64,000 nucleotides of DNA from Novosphingobium ginsenosidimutans (GTDB taxonomy: Bacteria; Pseudomonadota; Alphaproteobacteria; Sphingomonadales; Sphingomonadaceae), in the NCBI RefSeq assembly GCF_007954425.1, contig NZ_CP042345.1, forward strand, positions 2,602,001 to 2,666,000. Reading direction: 5' to 3'. A program made the translations under genes and the position numbers. The notes below the pieces were generated by a model. It was not told where the DNA came from, made no database searches, and was given only the letters and a program-made list of their open reading frames with translations. The stretch's first letter is position 1. Each line of letters starts with the position of its first letter. Shown one piece after another: positions 44,896-53,658 of the stretch.

Positions 44896-46863
44896 TCAGG
44901 GTTCGACGATCTTGAACCCACCTGGGATCGGATCAATCGCATTGAGCCATGCTTCCGCAGCGGCGCGATCACCTTCAACCTTCACGCCCATCATTTCGAG
45001 CTGTGCCAGCGGCATCTTCATGAACAACAGGCCAAGAAGGGCGCGGCGCGGGCCGGTGATGGTCACCGTCGGCTGCGCGACCGGCTTCATTCGGCCAATC
45101 ATGGTGGTCTGCGTGAGTTCGATCCCGGCGGATTCCTGCCGTTCGGGCATGACCAGATTGATGCCCATGGTACGGCCGCCAAGCTTTACCGGGTCGAAGC
45201 GGGTTGAAACCGAATCGAGCAGTTCCTGCGTTGGCACGGCGGCAATCATGTCAGCGTTTTGGGCGGAAGACGGCCGTGATTGCACACCCTGGCGCAGCTC
45301 CTTGGCCCCGGTCAGGAACTGATTACGCCAGATGGCGCTCTCAGCCTGATAACCCTGCTGCTCCAGGCTGTCTGCAAGGAGCAGGCGAGCCGGCTTGTTG
45401 GCGGGATCGGCAAAGACGATCTGGCTCAGCAGGTCAGAGGACCAGCGATAGTCCCCGGCCGCGAACGCCTTGCGCGCGGCGGCAAGAGCCTTCTTTGCAC
45501 CGCCAATCGCATCAATCAGGCGTTTCGCCCGCTCAACGGGCGGATAGGCGTTAAGGTTGGCGGGGTTGCCATCGTACCAGCCCAGGTAGAACTGATAGAC
45601 CGCTTTGGAATTGTGGTTGTAGGTCCCGTAGTAGCCGTGGTTGAACCAATCCTTGGCGATCTGCGGCGGCTGCTTCAACGCCTCGGCGATCTCGTGCATT
45701 GTCTCGCCCTGATTCATTAGGCGCACCGTCTGGTCGTGGAGATAGCGGTAGTTGTCGCGGTTTGAGGCAAGGGCACTGGTCACTTCTCCCGTCCCGAAAC
45801 GCGGCCAGCAGTGGCTTGAAATCAGGCTGTCACTGCGGTTGCCCCAGGTCTGCAGCGCCTCGTCGATGTAATTGGCCCAGATCCGCGCATCACGCACCTT
45901 CGCGCCGCGCGGCGTCAGAATGTTGTGGAGCGAGCAGGTGGTCATCTCGGCCGAAAGGAACGTGCGGCTTGGCGCAATGTAGACGTTGAGCTCCGATGGC
46001 GCCTCGCTTCCAGAAACGATCTGGAACTCCAGCGCGACGCCATCAATCACGCGGCTCTCTCCGGTTTTGTTGATCGTATCGGTGGGGCTGATGAGGGTGA
46101 TTTCCGCACCGGATACGGCTGAACCGATACCGCTACTGATCTGCCCTTGCGGCCCTGGCTGAAGACCCGTCCCGAACTGATAATTGACCCGGCGACCCAT
46201 CGCGGCGCCGGCCATGATGTTTTCAGACACGGTCTCAGCCATGAAGTGCGCAGGGGCGATGATTGCCACCTTGCCAGCCTTGACGTCTGCTTCATCGACC
46301 ACGCCGCGCACGCCGCCGAAATGATCGCCATGACTGTGGCTATAGATCACGGCGGTGACCGGCCGCTTGCCGAGCTTCTCATTGACCAGATCGAGGGCCG
46401 CCCTGGCCGTTTCGCGCCCCGTCAGTGGATCGATCAGTATCCAGCCGGAGTTCCCCCGCACCACCGTCATGTTCGAAATGTCGAAGCCGCGTACTTGCCA
46501 GACGCCATCGGCAACTTGAAACAGACCATGCTGGCGCAGGATCCCGATATGCCGCCAGAGCGACGGATTGACCGTGTCCGGAGCTGCCCCTGCCACCCAG
46601 TCATAGGCCGCCAGGTTCCAGACCGGGCGTCCGTCCGCAGCTTTGATCAACGGATCCGCGCGGGTGCCCAGAAAGCCCTGCTTGGCAAAGGTCGCATCGC
46701 GCCCGTCATCCTGCGGCAATGATGCTGCAGCAGCGCGCTGGGCTGCGAGGGTGGCAGCGGTTGCGGGCTTGGCTGCATCCGGTGCTGGCGCCTGAGCCAG
46801 CAGCAGCGGGGCAAGGGCGATCAAGGCAGTTCCGGCAAGCCGGCGATGGCGCAATCCAGTCAT
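44896..46863 (-). CDS. Secreted alkyl/aryl-sulfatase, metallo-beta-lactamase fold (SdsA1-like)
   Basis: A 655-residue exported hydrolase of primary alkyl sulfates (such as dodecyl sulfate). A signal peptide (about residues 1-25, LAGTALIALAPLLLAQA) is followed by the beta-lactamase-like domain with the zinc motif YSHSHGDHFGG, then a dimerisation part around LHNILTPRGAKVRDARIW and the C-terminal SCP2-like domain (MGINLVMPERQ). The order of domains and length fit SdsA1/BDS1. The start at 46863 gives the signal peptide; an upstream in-frame ATG would add a non-signal extension. Its proximity to the sulfate-activation genes at 50-53 kb is notable, but the tRNA and integrase scar lie between. Confidence 0.88.
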   Translation of the reverse strand: MTGLRHRRLAGTALIALAPLLLAQAPAPDAAKPATAATLAAQRAAAASLPQDDGRDATFAKQGFLGTRADPLIKAADGRPVWNLAAYDWVAGAAPDTVNPSLWRHIGILRQHGLFQVADGVWQVRGFDISNMTVVRGNSGWILIDPLTGRETARAALDLVNEKLGKRPVTAVIYSHSHGDHFGGVRGVVDEADVKAGKVAIIAPAHFMAETVSENIMAGAAMGRRVNYQFGTGLQPGPQGQISSGIGSAVSGAEITLISPTDTINKTGESRVIDGVALEFQIVSGSEAPSELNVYIAPSRTFLSAEMTTCSLHNILTPRGAKVRDARIWANYIDEALQTWGNRSDSLISSHCWPRFGTGEVTSALASNRDNYRYLHDQTVRLMNQGETMHEIAEALKQPPQIAKDWFNHGYYGTYNHNSKAVYQFYLGWYDGNPANLNAYPPVERAKRLIDAIGGAKKALAAARKAFAAGDYRWSSDLLSQIVFADPANKPARLLLADSLEQQGYQAESAIWRNQFLTGAKELRQGVQSRPSSAQNADMIAAVPTQELLDSVSTRFDPVKLGGRTMGINLVMPERQESAGIELTQTTMIGRMKPVAQPTVTITGPRRALLGLLFMKMPLAQLEMMGVKVEGDRAAAEAWLNAIDPIPGGFKIVEP

Positions 46864-47007
46864 GTAAAATCCTCCCGCCAGCAGCCTGAAAGGAGCGGGT
46901 GATTCGGGCAAGCAGGATTGCTGATCGACTGAGTCGATCACATCGAATGGAACTGCCTGTTAGCCGCGCCTCACGATTGTTTCTATCCCGCACTCATCCC
47001 TCGGATG

Positions 47008-47073
47008 CCGGAGCGGCTTGGCGGCGCTCCGGTAAGGGCGGCAGACGAACCCACCCCTCCCAGTCTGCCGCCC
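47008..47073 (+). ncRNA. Two consecutive stem-loops before a 2'-5' RNA ligase gene (structured leader or small RNA)
   Basis: First stem: CCGGAGCG and CGCTCCGG (eight pairs, nine-base loop, 47008-47032). Three bases later a second stem: GGGCGGCAGAC and GTCTGCCGCCC (eleven perfect pairs, 47036-47073) with a pyrimidine-rich loop containing CCCACCCCTCCC. No T-run follows, and the coding start of the next gene is 19 bases further. This could be a 5' leader element or a separate small RNA; nothing proves transcription. Confidence 0.45.
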
Positions 47074-47092
47074 CCAGGGGTATAGGTGCGAA

Positions 47093-47614
47093 ATGGCGTT
47101 CGAACCCTTTATCGTCACCGCAGAGCTGCCAGCAGACCTGTTCGCTTGGGCCAATGGCTTACGCCAGACGCACTTCCCGCCGGAGCGCAACCACCTGGCG
47201 GCTCATGTGACGTTGTTCCACGCGCTGGCCCCGTCGCTTCGCGAGGAACTGCCCGCCGTTCTGGCGCGGTTGGCGGGTGAATTTGCGCCGCCTCTGGCGG
47301 AGGTCACGGGCCTCATGAACCTGGGGAAGGGCACCGCCTTGGCCCTTGCCAGTCCAGCCATGCTGGCAATCCGTGACGAGATCGCCAACCTCTTCCATGG
47401 CATGCTGACCGCGCAGGACCAGCACAAGCCGCGGCTGCACATCACGATCCAGAACAAAGTCACGCCTGAAGTCGCCCGCGTCCTCCAGGCCGAACTTGGA
47501 CCGTTGCTTCCGCATCGCAAATTCGCCTTCACTGGCCTTGGCTTGCATCGCTACTGCAACCCGCATTGGGAAGCGGTTGGGACGTGGTCATTCCGAGGTA
47601 AAGTGATTGGTTGA
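47093..47614 (+). CDS. 2'-5' RNA ligase family protein
   Basis: A 173-residue protein of the 2H phosphoesterase superfamily. The two HxT/S motifs are visible: HVTLFHAL near residue 42 and HITIQNKV near residue 120, at the right distance. Bacterial ThpR/LigT members open 2',3'-cyclic phosphates on RNA; their in vivo substrates are not settled. The C terminus is intact. It is preceded by two strong stem-loops, and its stop codon overlaps the promoter of tRNA-Met. Confidence 0.85.
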   Translation: MAFEPFIVTAELPADLFAWANGLRQTHFPPERNHLAAHVTLFHALAPSLREELPAVLARLAGEFAPPLAEVTGLMNLGKGTALALASPAMLAIRDEIANLFHGMLTAQDQHKPRLHITIQNKVTPEVARVLQAELGPLLPHRKFAFTGLGLHRYCNPHWEAVGTWSFRGKVIG

Positions 47615-47638
47615 CCACAGCCCCGCCGCACCCTATGT
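47611..47638 (+). promoter_or_regulatory. Promoter of tRNA-Met
   Basis: TTGACC and CTATGT are separated by 16 bases, the pattern seen at strong alphaproteobacterial stable-RNA promoters. The expected transcription start is near 47645, about 37 bases before the tRNA. The -35 box overlaps the last codon and stop of the preceding gene. Confidence 0.6.
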
Positions 47639-47681
47639 GGCCCGCCTGCCGGGGTGCCATGCGGCGCCATAGCCTGTTCGG

Positions 47682-47758
47682 GGCGGAGTAGCTCAGCCGG
47701 TTAGAGCAGCGGAATCATAATCCGCGTGTCGGGGGTTCGAGTCCCTCCTCCGCTACCA
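47682..47758 (+). tRNA. tRNA-Met (CAT), elongator type
   Basis: A 77-base tRNA with all arms readable: acceptor GGCGGAG/CTCCGCT (first pair G-U), D arm GCTC/GAGC, anticodon stem GCGGA/TCCGC with loop ATCATAA (anticodon CAT), a five-base variable loop, T arm GGGGG/CCCTC with loop TTCGAGT, and an encoded CCA. The G1-U72 end and overall sequence match alphaproteobacterial elongator tRNA-Met rather than the initiator (C-A mismatch) or tRNA-Ile2. Its 3' end borders a truncated integrase gene, so it has probably served as an attachment site. Confidence 0.95.
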
Positions 47759-47883
47759 ACCTTGGGTTCGGAAGCTTCCGAAAGCTTCCGCATTTCTCCG
47801 AAAATTCAAGAGAAAGCAGAGGGTTGCGGGTGATTCGCGTCCGCATTTGCCCGATGCCGTCCCCATGCAGCCAGATTTGGTGT

Positions 47884-47937
47884 GGGGGTATTTTGGGGGT
47901 ATTTTCGCGGAGTGCCGGAAAGGAGCGATACCCCCAA
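47884..47937. repeat. Tandem and inverted repeats at the integrase start (probable arm sites)
   Basis: Two adjacent direct copies of GGGGGTATTTT lie at 47884-47894 and 47895-47905. The inverted partner ATACCCCCAA at 47928-47937 pairs perfectly over ten bases with TTGGGGGTAT at 47893-47902. The right arm ends on the first base of the integrase start codon, and the ribosome site AGGAG lies in the loop. This may be an integrase binding region or a translation-control hairpin. Between the tRNA and these repeats there is also the palindromic pair AAGCTTCCGAAAGCTTCCG at 47773-47791. Confidence 0.6.
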
Positions 47938-48269
47938 TGCCTCTCACAGAGACTCAGGCCCGAAATGCGAAGCCAACTGACCGGGCTTACAAGCTCTCCG
48001 ATAGCGAGGGGCTGTTCCTGCTCGTTCAGCCAAACGGCGCGAAACTGTGGCGGATGAAGTACCGCTTTGCGGGCAAGGAGAAGCTGCTGTCCTTCGGCGC
48101 CTATCCAGCCGTGGGGATCTCGGCTGCAAGAGAGAGGCGCTTCGCCGCGAAGGCCCAGCTCGCCCAGGGACAAGACCCCATGAGGGCCAAGGGTGAGGGC
48201 GAAGGCGACGAAGACAAGAGCTTCGAGGCGGTGGCCAAGCGCTGGCATGATATGCATATGGCGAGATGA
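47937..48269 (+). pseudogene. Truncated P4-type tyrosine integrase (N-terminal arm-binding part)
   Basis: Only about 105 residues remain of an integrase that is normally near 400. The visible part is the N-terminal DUF4102 arm-binding domain: LTETQARNAKPTDRAYKLSD, GLFLLVQPNGAKLWRMKYR and KLLSFGAYPAVGISAARE, with the start of the core-binding domain (FEAVAKRWHDMH). The catalytic domain with Arg and Tyr residues is absent, so it cannot recombine DNA. Homology seems to break near 48255, where LysR-like sequence begins in the same frame. Start at 47937 by family alignment, 178 bases behind the tRNA. Confidence 0.85.
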
Positions 48270-48287
48270 GATTTTGTCGACTTAAAC

Positions 48288-48725
48288 ATGTTCGAAGTGT
48301 TCCGAAGGCATCGCATGTTTCGTGCCGCAGGTGTTGATCTCGGGGTCAGTGCATCGGCGCTGAGCCATGCTGTGAAGGTGTTCGAAGCCAGACTTGGGGT
48401 CAGGTTCCTTAACCGGCTCACACGCAGCGTTACTTTGACAGCTGCGGGCGAGGGGTTTGACGCGGCACTTCTCCTGCCATTGGCCGCGATCGGAGAAGTG
48501 ATCGAGCAGCTGAACCGGCTTCGCGAAGAGCCGGCGTGGCGCATCTGCATCGATGCGAACAGGTTGCTACCATGCTGCGCACCAAGGTTCCGCCGGTCTT
48601 ATCTGCGTCTGCAATGTCTGGCCCTACGATGGCGGTCCGGACGTGGTAGGACAGTGTTTGTCGCCAGAAAATTTGGCGAAGATCGCGGCAAAAACTCCGG
48701 GAGTGGGGGCTTCTTTGGGGGTTAG
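48288..48725 (+). pseudogene. Remnant of a LysR-type regulator (N-terminal part)
   Basis: Codons to about 48566 encode a LysR helix-turn-helix: FRAAGVDLGVSASALSHAV, then EARLGVRFLNRLTRSVTLTA and the start of the linker. Homology stops there, and the remaining codons to 48725 are unrelated Arg/Cys-rich sequence, so the effector domain is lost. Six codons before the ATG (DFVDLN, after an in-frame TGA) also look like LysR sequence, which suggests the true start has been broken. The frame is the same as that of the truncated integrase, consistent with a deletion joining the two. Confidence 0.7.
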
Positions 48726-48739
48726 CAACTGTTTCCCCG

Positions 48740-49867
48740 TCAGCTGAAGGGGGCAAGCCCGTTGAGCAGCTTTCGTACCAGGTCCGCCTGCCCGCTGGTG
48801 CCGGTCTTGGCGTAGATCCGCTTCGAGTAGTTCCGCGACGTTTCCGTCGTGAGCCCGAGGCACCTGCCTGCCTCCACGATGGATTCGCCCAGCGTGATCG
48901 CATGGGCAAGGGCCGCTTCCCGCGCCGACAGCCCGTGGACCGCTGCGATCGTCCGGATTGCAGCGGCCGAGTTCTCGTAGCGCTCGAGGCGGAGCGTACC
49001 GATAACGGCGGGGGCGGCGTGCGGTCCATCCAGCGTGAGATCAGACTTGCGCAGCAGCATCCAGAGATCGCGCCGTTCGTCGAGGAGGAGTGCGGCACAC
49101 GCTCCTTCAGGCGATGATGCCAAGGCTGCGCAGTGTGCTTCGAGCTGACGACCGGTTTCCGGCAGCAACTGCAGCTTTCGTCCGACTGTCGTGCTGGAGC
49201 CTGCAGAGAACGTCAGCAGGCGTTCGGCCTCGCGATCCGCTGCCATGACATGGCCGGCCACATCGAAAGCAACCTGGCCGACTCCGATACGCGCAAGCGA
49301 ATCTTCAGCCAGCGCGGTCTGCAGGCGCTGAGCAGCAAGCGCGCAGAAGGTTCGCAGCGCTGCGGCGAGATGCGGCGCGATCATGCTCATGGTCGAGACC
49401 GCCGATCCGGTGAAATCCTCGCGTTCGCGGGCAAGGACGAGCCACGCATCTGCCGCTCCGCGGGCCGAGATACGAAGCCAGCGCCCATAGCGGATGCCCA
49501 TTTCCTCGAGCACCGCGCGCTGGTGTGCCAGCTGCTCCGGACGATCATAGTCGAGCATTTCATCGAGGCTGTAGACCCGCTCGGGGCGCATCCGGCTGTG
49601 TGGGTGGAGCCGCAGACTGTCGAGCCGCATCATGTCGAGCGGTGGCTCGTTTGCGGCACGAGGTGCGGTGACGTGGAGAACGGTTGGCGCCTGGTCCGCC
49701 GGTGCATTGGCGAGAACGACCACGAGAAATGCTCGGCGCGCGTATGTTCGCGCCACCAGATTGCGCATGAAAGCACCCCACGGCGGGTTGTCATGGATGC
49801 CGTCGATCAGCGGCAGAAAAAGCTCACGTTGGTCTGCAGAAAGAAAAGTCATGCATTTTGCTCCCAC
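48740..49867 (-). CDS. LuxR-type transcriptional regulator
   Basis: A 375-residue regulator. The C-terminal helix-turn-helix is clear ([20 protein letters not shown], then [20 protein letters not shown], residues of about 310-370). The N-terminal 250 residues show GAF/PAS-like character (for example [21 protein letters not shown]) but no specific ligand motif. It starts 64 bases from the divergent cysD gene, so it is a good candidate for controlling the cys module. A second in-frame ATG five codons in is possible. Confidence 0.85.
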   Translation of the reverse strand: MGAKCMTFLSADQRELFLPLIDGIHDNPPWGAFMRNLVARTYARRAFLVVVLANAPADQAPTVLHVTAPRAANEPPLDMMRLDSLRLHPHSRMRPERVYSLDEMLDYDRPEQLAHQRAVLEEMGIRYGRWLRISARGAADAWLVLAREREDFTGSAVSTMSMIAPHLAAALRTFCALAAQRLQTALAEDSLARIGVGQVAFDVAGHVMAADREAERLLTFSAGSSTTVGRKLQLLPETGRQLEAHCAALASSPEGACAALLLDERRDLWMLLRKSDLTLDGPHAAPAVIGTLRLERYENSAAAIRTIAAVHGLSAREAALAHAITLGESIVEAGRCLGLTTETSRNYSKRIYAKTGTSGQADLVRKLLNGLAPFS

Positions 49868-49931
49868 ATGGGAGCTTATCCGTCAACCTCCCGGCGCGAT
49901 TGATCCTGCAATCACCGCATCGGAGAGAGCG

Positions 49932-50861
49932 ATGTCAGACATCATAAGCAAGTCGACCCTGACCCATATCCAGCGCCTTGAGGCCGAGGCGATCCACATC
50001 ATGCGCGAAGTGGTAGCCGAGACGACCAATCCGGTGATGCTCTATTCGGTCGGCAAGGACAGCGCGGTGATGCTGCATCTGGCGCGCAAGGCGTTCTACC
50101 CGAGCCCGCCGCCGTTCCCGCTGCTGCATGTCGATACGACGTGGAAGTTCCAGGCAATGTACGAGCTGCGCGAGCGCATGGCCAAGGAGAGCGGCATGGA
50201 GCTGCTCGTCTATCAGAACCCGGAAGCGGCAGCGCGCGGCATCAATCCCTTCGATCACGGTGCGCTCCACACCGACATGTGGAAGACGGAAGGCCTCAAG
50301 CAGGCGCTCGACAAGTACGGCTTCGATGCGGCCTTCGGCGGCGCAAGGCGCGACGAGGAGAAGAGCCGTGCAAAGGAGCGCATCTTTTCGTTCCGTACTG
50401 CCAGCCACGGCTGGGACCCCAAGAACCAGCGGCCTGAGCTGTGGAACATCTATAATGCTCGGAAAAACAAAGGCGAGAGCATCCGCGTTTTCCCGATCTC
50501 AAACTGGACCGAGCTCGATATCTGGCAGTACATCCACCTGAACGATGTGCCGATCGTGCCGCTCTATTTTGCGGCCAAGCGTCCGACCTTCGAATGGGAA
50601 GGCGGCTTGTTCATGGCCGATGACCTGCCCCGGCTCGAGAAAGTGCTGGGCTATCGACCTGAAATCACAGAACGTTCGATCCGCTTCCGCACCTTGGGCT
50701 GCTTCCCGCTGACGGGTGCGGTGGAGAGCACCGCTTCGACGCTCACCGAAGTGATCCAGGAAACGCTGCTGACTACCACGAGCGAGCGGCAGGGCCGGGT
50801 GATCGACAAGGATGCCGGCGGCGCCGGCATGGAAGTCAAGAAGCAGCAGGGGTATTTCTGA
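49932..50861 (+). CDS. cysD: Sulfate adenylyltransferase subunit 2
   Basis: The 309-residue ATP-pyrophosphatase subunit making adenosine phosphosulfate with CysN. The PP-loop variant [18 protein letters not shown] and the blocks [20 protein letters not shown] and [15 protein letters not shown] are typical. The ATG at 49932 follows GGAGAGAG; a longer upstream frame overlaps the LuxR gene and is rejected. Its stop shares a base with the cysNC start. Confidence 0.95.
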   Translation: MSDIISKSTLTHIQRLEAEAIHIMREVVAETTNPVMLYSVGKDSAVMLHLARKAFYPSPPPFPLLHVDTTWKFQAMYELRERMAKESGMELLVYQNPEAAARGINPFDHGALHTDMWKTEGLKQALDKYGFDAAFGGARRDEEKSRAKERIFSFRTASHGWDPKNQRPELWNIYNARKNKGESIRVFPISNWTELDIWQYIHLNDVPIVPLYFAAKRPTFEWEGGLFMADDLPRLEKVLGYRPEITERSIRFRTLGCFPLTGAVESTASTLTEVIQETLLTTTSERQGRVIDKDAGGAGMEVKKQQGYF

Positions 50862-52786
50862 TGACCGACCAGATCACAACGGACGAGCCTGTGTATGTCG
50901 TCGAGGACCTGATTGCCCAGGACATCGACGCCTATCTCGATATCCACCAGCACAAGTCGATGCTGCGCTTCATCACCTGCGGCAGCGTGGATGATGGAAA
51001 ATCGACCCTGATCGGGCGCTTGCTCTACGATTCGAAGATGATCTTCGAGGATCAGCTCGCAGCCCTCGAGAACGACAGCAAAAAGGTCGGCACGCAGGGG
51101 CAGGAGATCGACTTTGCCCTGCTCGTCGACGGGCTTGCCGCCGAGCGCGAGCAGGGCATCACGATCGACGTCGCCTACCGCTTCTTCAATACCGAGAAGC
51201 GCAAGTTCATCGTCGCGGATTGCCCGGGACACGAGCAGTACACCCGCAACATGGTTACCGGCGCTTCCACCGCCGACCTTGCGGTGATCCTGATCGATGC
51301 GCGCAAGGGCGTGCTGGTGCAGACGCGCCGCCATAGCTACCTGTGCCATCTGATCGGCATCAAGAACATCGTGCTGGCGGTGAACAAGATGGATCTCGTC
51401 GATTACGAGCACGCCGTCTTCGACGCCATCGTGAAGGATTACACGGAATTCGCGCGTTCGATCGGGATCGAGAACTTCACCGCGATGCCGATCTCCGGCT
51501 ACAAGGGCGACAATATCACGGCGCGTTCGCCCAACACGCCCTGGTACAAGGGGCCGACGCTGGTCGATCACCTTGAAACGGTGGAAGTGCTTTCCTCGGT
51601 CGACGCGGACAAGCCGCTACGCCTTCCGGTGCAGTGGGTGAATCGCCCGAACCTCGATTTCCGCGGCTTCTCTGGCCTGATTGCCACGGGCTCGGTCAAG
51701 CCGGGCGATGCGGTGCGCGTGCTGCCTTCGGGCAAGACGAGCACTGTCAGCCGCGTGGTCACGCTTGACGGGGATCTCGACGAGGCGGTCGCTGGCCAGT
51801 CCGTCACGGTTTGCTTCGAGGACGAGATCGACTGTTCGCGCGGTGACGTGATCGCGACTGCCGACAATCCGCCACAGGCCGCAGACCAGTTCGAAGCCAC
51901 GCTCGTCTGGCTCAATGACGATGCGATGCACGTCGGCCGGGCCTATTGGCTCAAGCTTGGTACGCAAACCGTATCGGTCACCGTCCAGCAGCCCAAGTAT
52001 GTCGTGAACGTCAACACGATGGAGCATCTGGCGGCAAAGACGCTCGATCTCAATGCGATCGGCGTTGCTGAAATCACCACGGACCGTGCCATCGTCTTCG
52101 AGCCTTATGCCGATAGCCGGACGCTTGGCGGGTTCATTCTGATCGACAAGATCACCAATGCGACCGTCGCGGCGGGGATGATCAATTTCAGCCTGCGCCG
52201 CGCGCAGAACGTGCACTGGCAGGCGCTCGAGGTAGGCCGCGAGGCGCATGCGGCGCTCAAGAACCAGAAGCCGGCCGTGCTGTGGTTCACCGGGCTTTCC
52301 GGTTCAGGCAAGTCGACCGTTGCCAACCTCGTCGAGAAGAAGCTGCACGCGCTGGGCAAGCATACGTTCCTGCTCGATGGCGACAACGTCCGCCACGGTC
52401 TCAACAAGGACCTCGGCTTCACCGAGGCCGACCGCATCGAGAACATCCGCCGCGTGGGCGAAGTGGCGCGACTGATGACCGATGCCGGCCTCATCGTGCT
52501 CACCGCCTTCATCAGTCCGTTCCGCGCCGAGCGGGAGATGGTGCGCGGCCTCCTGCCTGAGGGCGAGTTCTACGAGATCTTCATCGATACGCCGCTCGAA
52601 GAAGCCGAACGGCGCGACGTGAAGGGGCTCTACAAGAAGGCCCGCTCGGGTCAGCTCAAGAACTTCACCGGGATCGACAGTCCCTACGAAGCGCCCGAGC
52701 ACCCCGCCGTCCGCATCGACACAACGCGTCAGTCGCCCGAGGACGCGGCCGACCTGATCGTAGACCTTCTTCTGGGAGCAAGCTGA
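50861..52786 (+). CDS. cysNC: Bifunctional sulfate adenylyltransferase subunit 1/adenylylsulfate kinase
   Basis: A 641-residue fusion. The N-terminal GTPase part (CysN) has the P-loop [27 protein letters not shown] and NKMDLVDY, and it drives sulfate adenylylation with CysD. From about residue 465 the APS kinase (CysC) has [15 protein letters not shown] and [15 protein letters not shown], making PAPS. The fused form commits the product to PAPS, used for sulfotransfer or by CysH. No cysH, cysI or sulfotransferase gene is visible in the window. Confidence 0.95.
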   Translation: MTDQITTDEPVYVVEDLIAQDIDAYLDIHQHKSMLRFITCGSVDDGKSTLIGRLLYDSKMIFEDQLAALENDSKKVGTQGQEIDFALLVDGLAAEREQGITIDVAYRFFNTEKRKFIVADCPGHEQYTRNMVTGASTADLAVILIDARKGVLVQTRRHSYLCHLIGIKNIVLAVNKMDLVDYEHAVFDAIVKDYTEFARSIGIENFTAMPISGYKGDNITARSPNTPWYKGPTLVDHLETVEVLSSVDADKPLRLPVQWVNRPNLDFRGFSGLIATGSVKPGDAVRVLPSGKTSTVSRVVTLDGDLDEAVAGQSVTVCFEDEIDCSRGDVIATADNPPQAADQFEATLVWLNDDAMHVGRAYWLKLGTQTVSVTVQQPKYVVNVNTMEHLAAKTLDLNAIGVAEITTDRAIVFEPYADSRTLGGFILIDKITNATVAAGMINFSLRRAQNVHWQALEVGREAHAALKNQKPAVLWFTGLSGSGKSTVANLVEKKLHALGKHTFLLDGDNVRHGLNKDLGFTEADRIENIRRVGEVARLMTDAGLIVLTAFISPFRAEREMVRGLLPEGEFYEIFIDTPLEEAERRDVKGLYKKARSGQLKNFTGIDSPYEAPEHPAVRIDTTRQSPEDAADLIVDLLLGAS

Positions 52787-53532
52787 TGGCCATGTCGGAC
52801 GCGGACCTTGCTGCTCATCTTGCCGAGGTAGCTGGCAAGTTGCTCCTCACCGTCCGCGAAAGCGGAATGCTGAGCCTCAAGGCCTTGGGCAAGGCGGGGG
52901 ATGCGACCGCCAACCAGTTTCTGTGTCATGCCTTGCGCGAGCAGCGTCCGGACGACGCCCTGCTTTCCGAAGAGGAAAAGGACAACCTCGACCGCCTCGA
53001 TGCCAGCCGCGTGTGGATTGTCGACCCGGTCGATGGCACGCGCGAATATGGCGAGGCGCGCGAGGACTGGGCGGTTCATGTCGGGCTGGCGGTCGACGGA
53101 GCGCCGGTGCTGGGCGCAGTTGCCTTGCCCGGCGCGGATGGCGGCAGGGGTCTTGTCTTGCGCACAGATGCGCCTGTTGCCGTCCCGGCGGCGCCGGAAC
53201 GACTGCGCATGGTGGTAAGCCGGACGCGCCCTGCCAGCGAAGCCGTGGCAGTGGCCGAGGCGCTCGGCGCGGAGCTTGTGCCCATGGGGAGCGCAGGGGC
53301 CAAGACCATGTCGGTGATTCTCGGCCAGGCGGACATCTACCTCCACTCCGGCGGGCAATATGAGTGGGACAGCTGTGCCCCGGCCGCTGTGGCGTTGGCG
53401 CATGGTCTTCATGCCAGCCGCATCGATGGCAGCCCGCTCGTTTACAATCAGCCAGACACCTACATGCCCGACCTGTTGATCTGCCGGAAGGAGCATGCAG
53501 CCCGGGTCCTGGCTGAGATTGCCAAGCTTTGA
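52786..53532 (+). CDS. cysQ: 3'(2'),5'-bisphosphate nucleotidase
   Basis: A 248-residue inositol-monophosphatase-family enzyme that removes 3'-phosphate from PAP, the by-product of PAPS-dependent sulfotransfer. Motifs: EEEKDNLDRLDASRVWIVDP, DPVDGTREY and WDSCAPAAVALAHGL, supplying the metal ligands. It overlaps cysNC by one base, completing a cysD-cysNC-cysQ unit for making and recycling PAPS. The order and overlaps indicate one transcript. Confidence 0.93.
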   Translation: MAMSDADLAAHLAEVAGKLLLTVRESGMLSLKALGKAGDATANQFLCHALREQRPDDALLSEEEKDNLDRLDASRVWIVDPVDGTREYGEAREDWAVHVGLAVDGAPVLGAVALPGADGGRGLVLRTDAPVAVPAAPERLRMVVSRTRPASEAVAVAEALGAELVPMGSAGAKTMSVILGQADIYLHSGGQYEWDSCAPAAVALAHGLHASRIDGSPLVYNQPDTYMPDLLICRKEHAARVLAEIAKL

Positions 53533-53658
53533 CCGGGTTCGGGCGGACCAGCGGCTAACGCCATTGGTCATTCACACAGTGCTGTCGCCCACCCAGGCAA
53601 AGCAAGGCCTTTGTCCCGGGTAAAGGGTATCGCGCAGTTATAGTCGACACGCGCTCTG

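Noticed and set aside
47682..47758. tRNA with CAT anticodon as tRNA-Ile2 or initiator tRNA
   Set aside because: The stems and the first pair match the alphaproteobacterial elongator tRNA-Met; the initiator has a C-A mismatch at the end and three G-C pairs in the anticodon stem, and tRNA-Ile2 has a different acceptor sequence.
48553..48747. 64-codon plus-strand frame behind the LysR remnant
   Set aside because: It overlaps the end of the LuxR gene, has no family similarity and high Cys/Gly content, and probably arose from decayed DNA.
53533..53658. Expected terminator between convergent cysQ and GMC genes
   Set aside because: I found only weak five-pair stems (for example CAAAG-N6-CTTTG) and therefore made no call.
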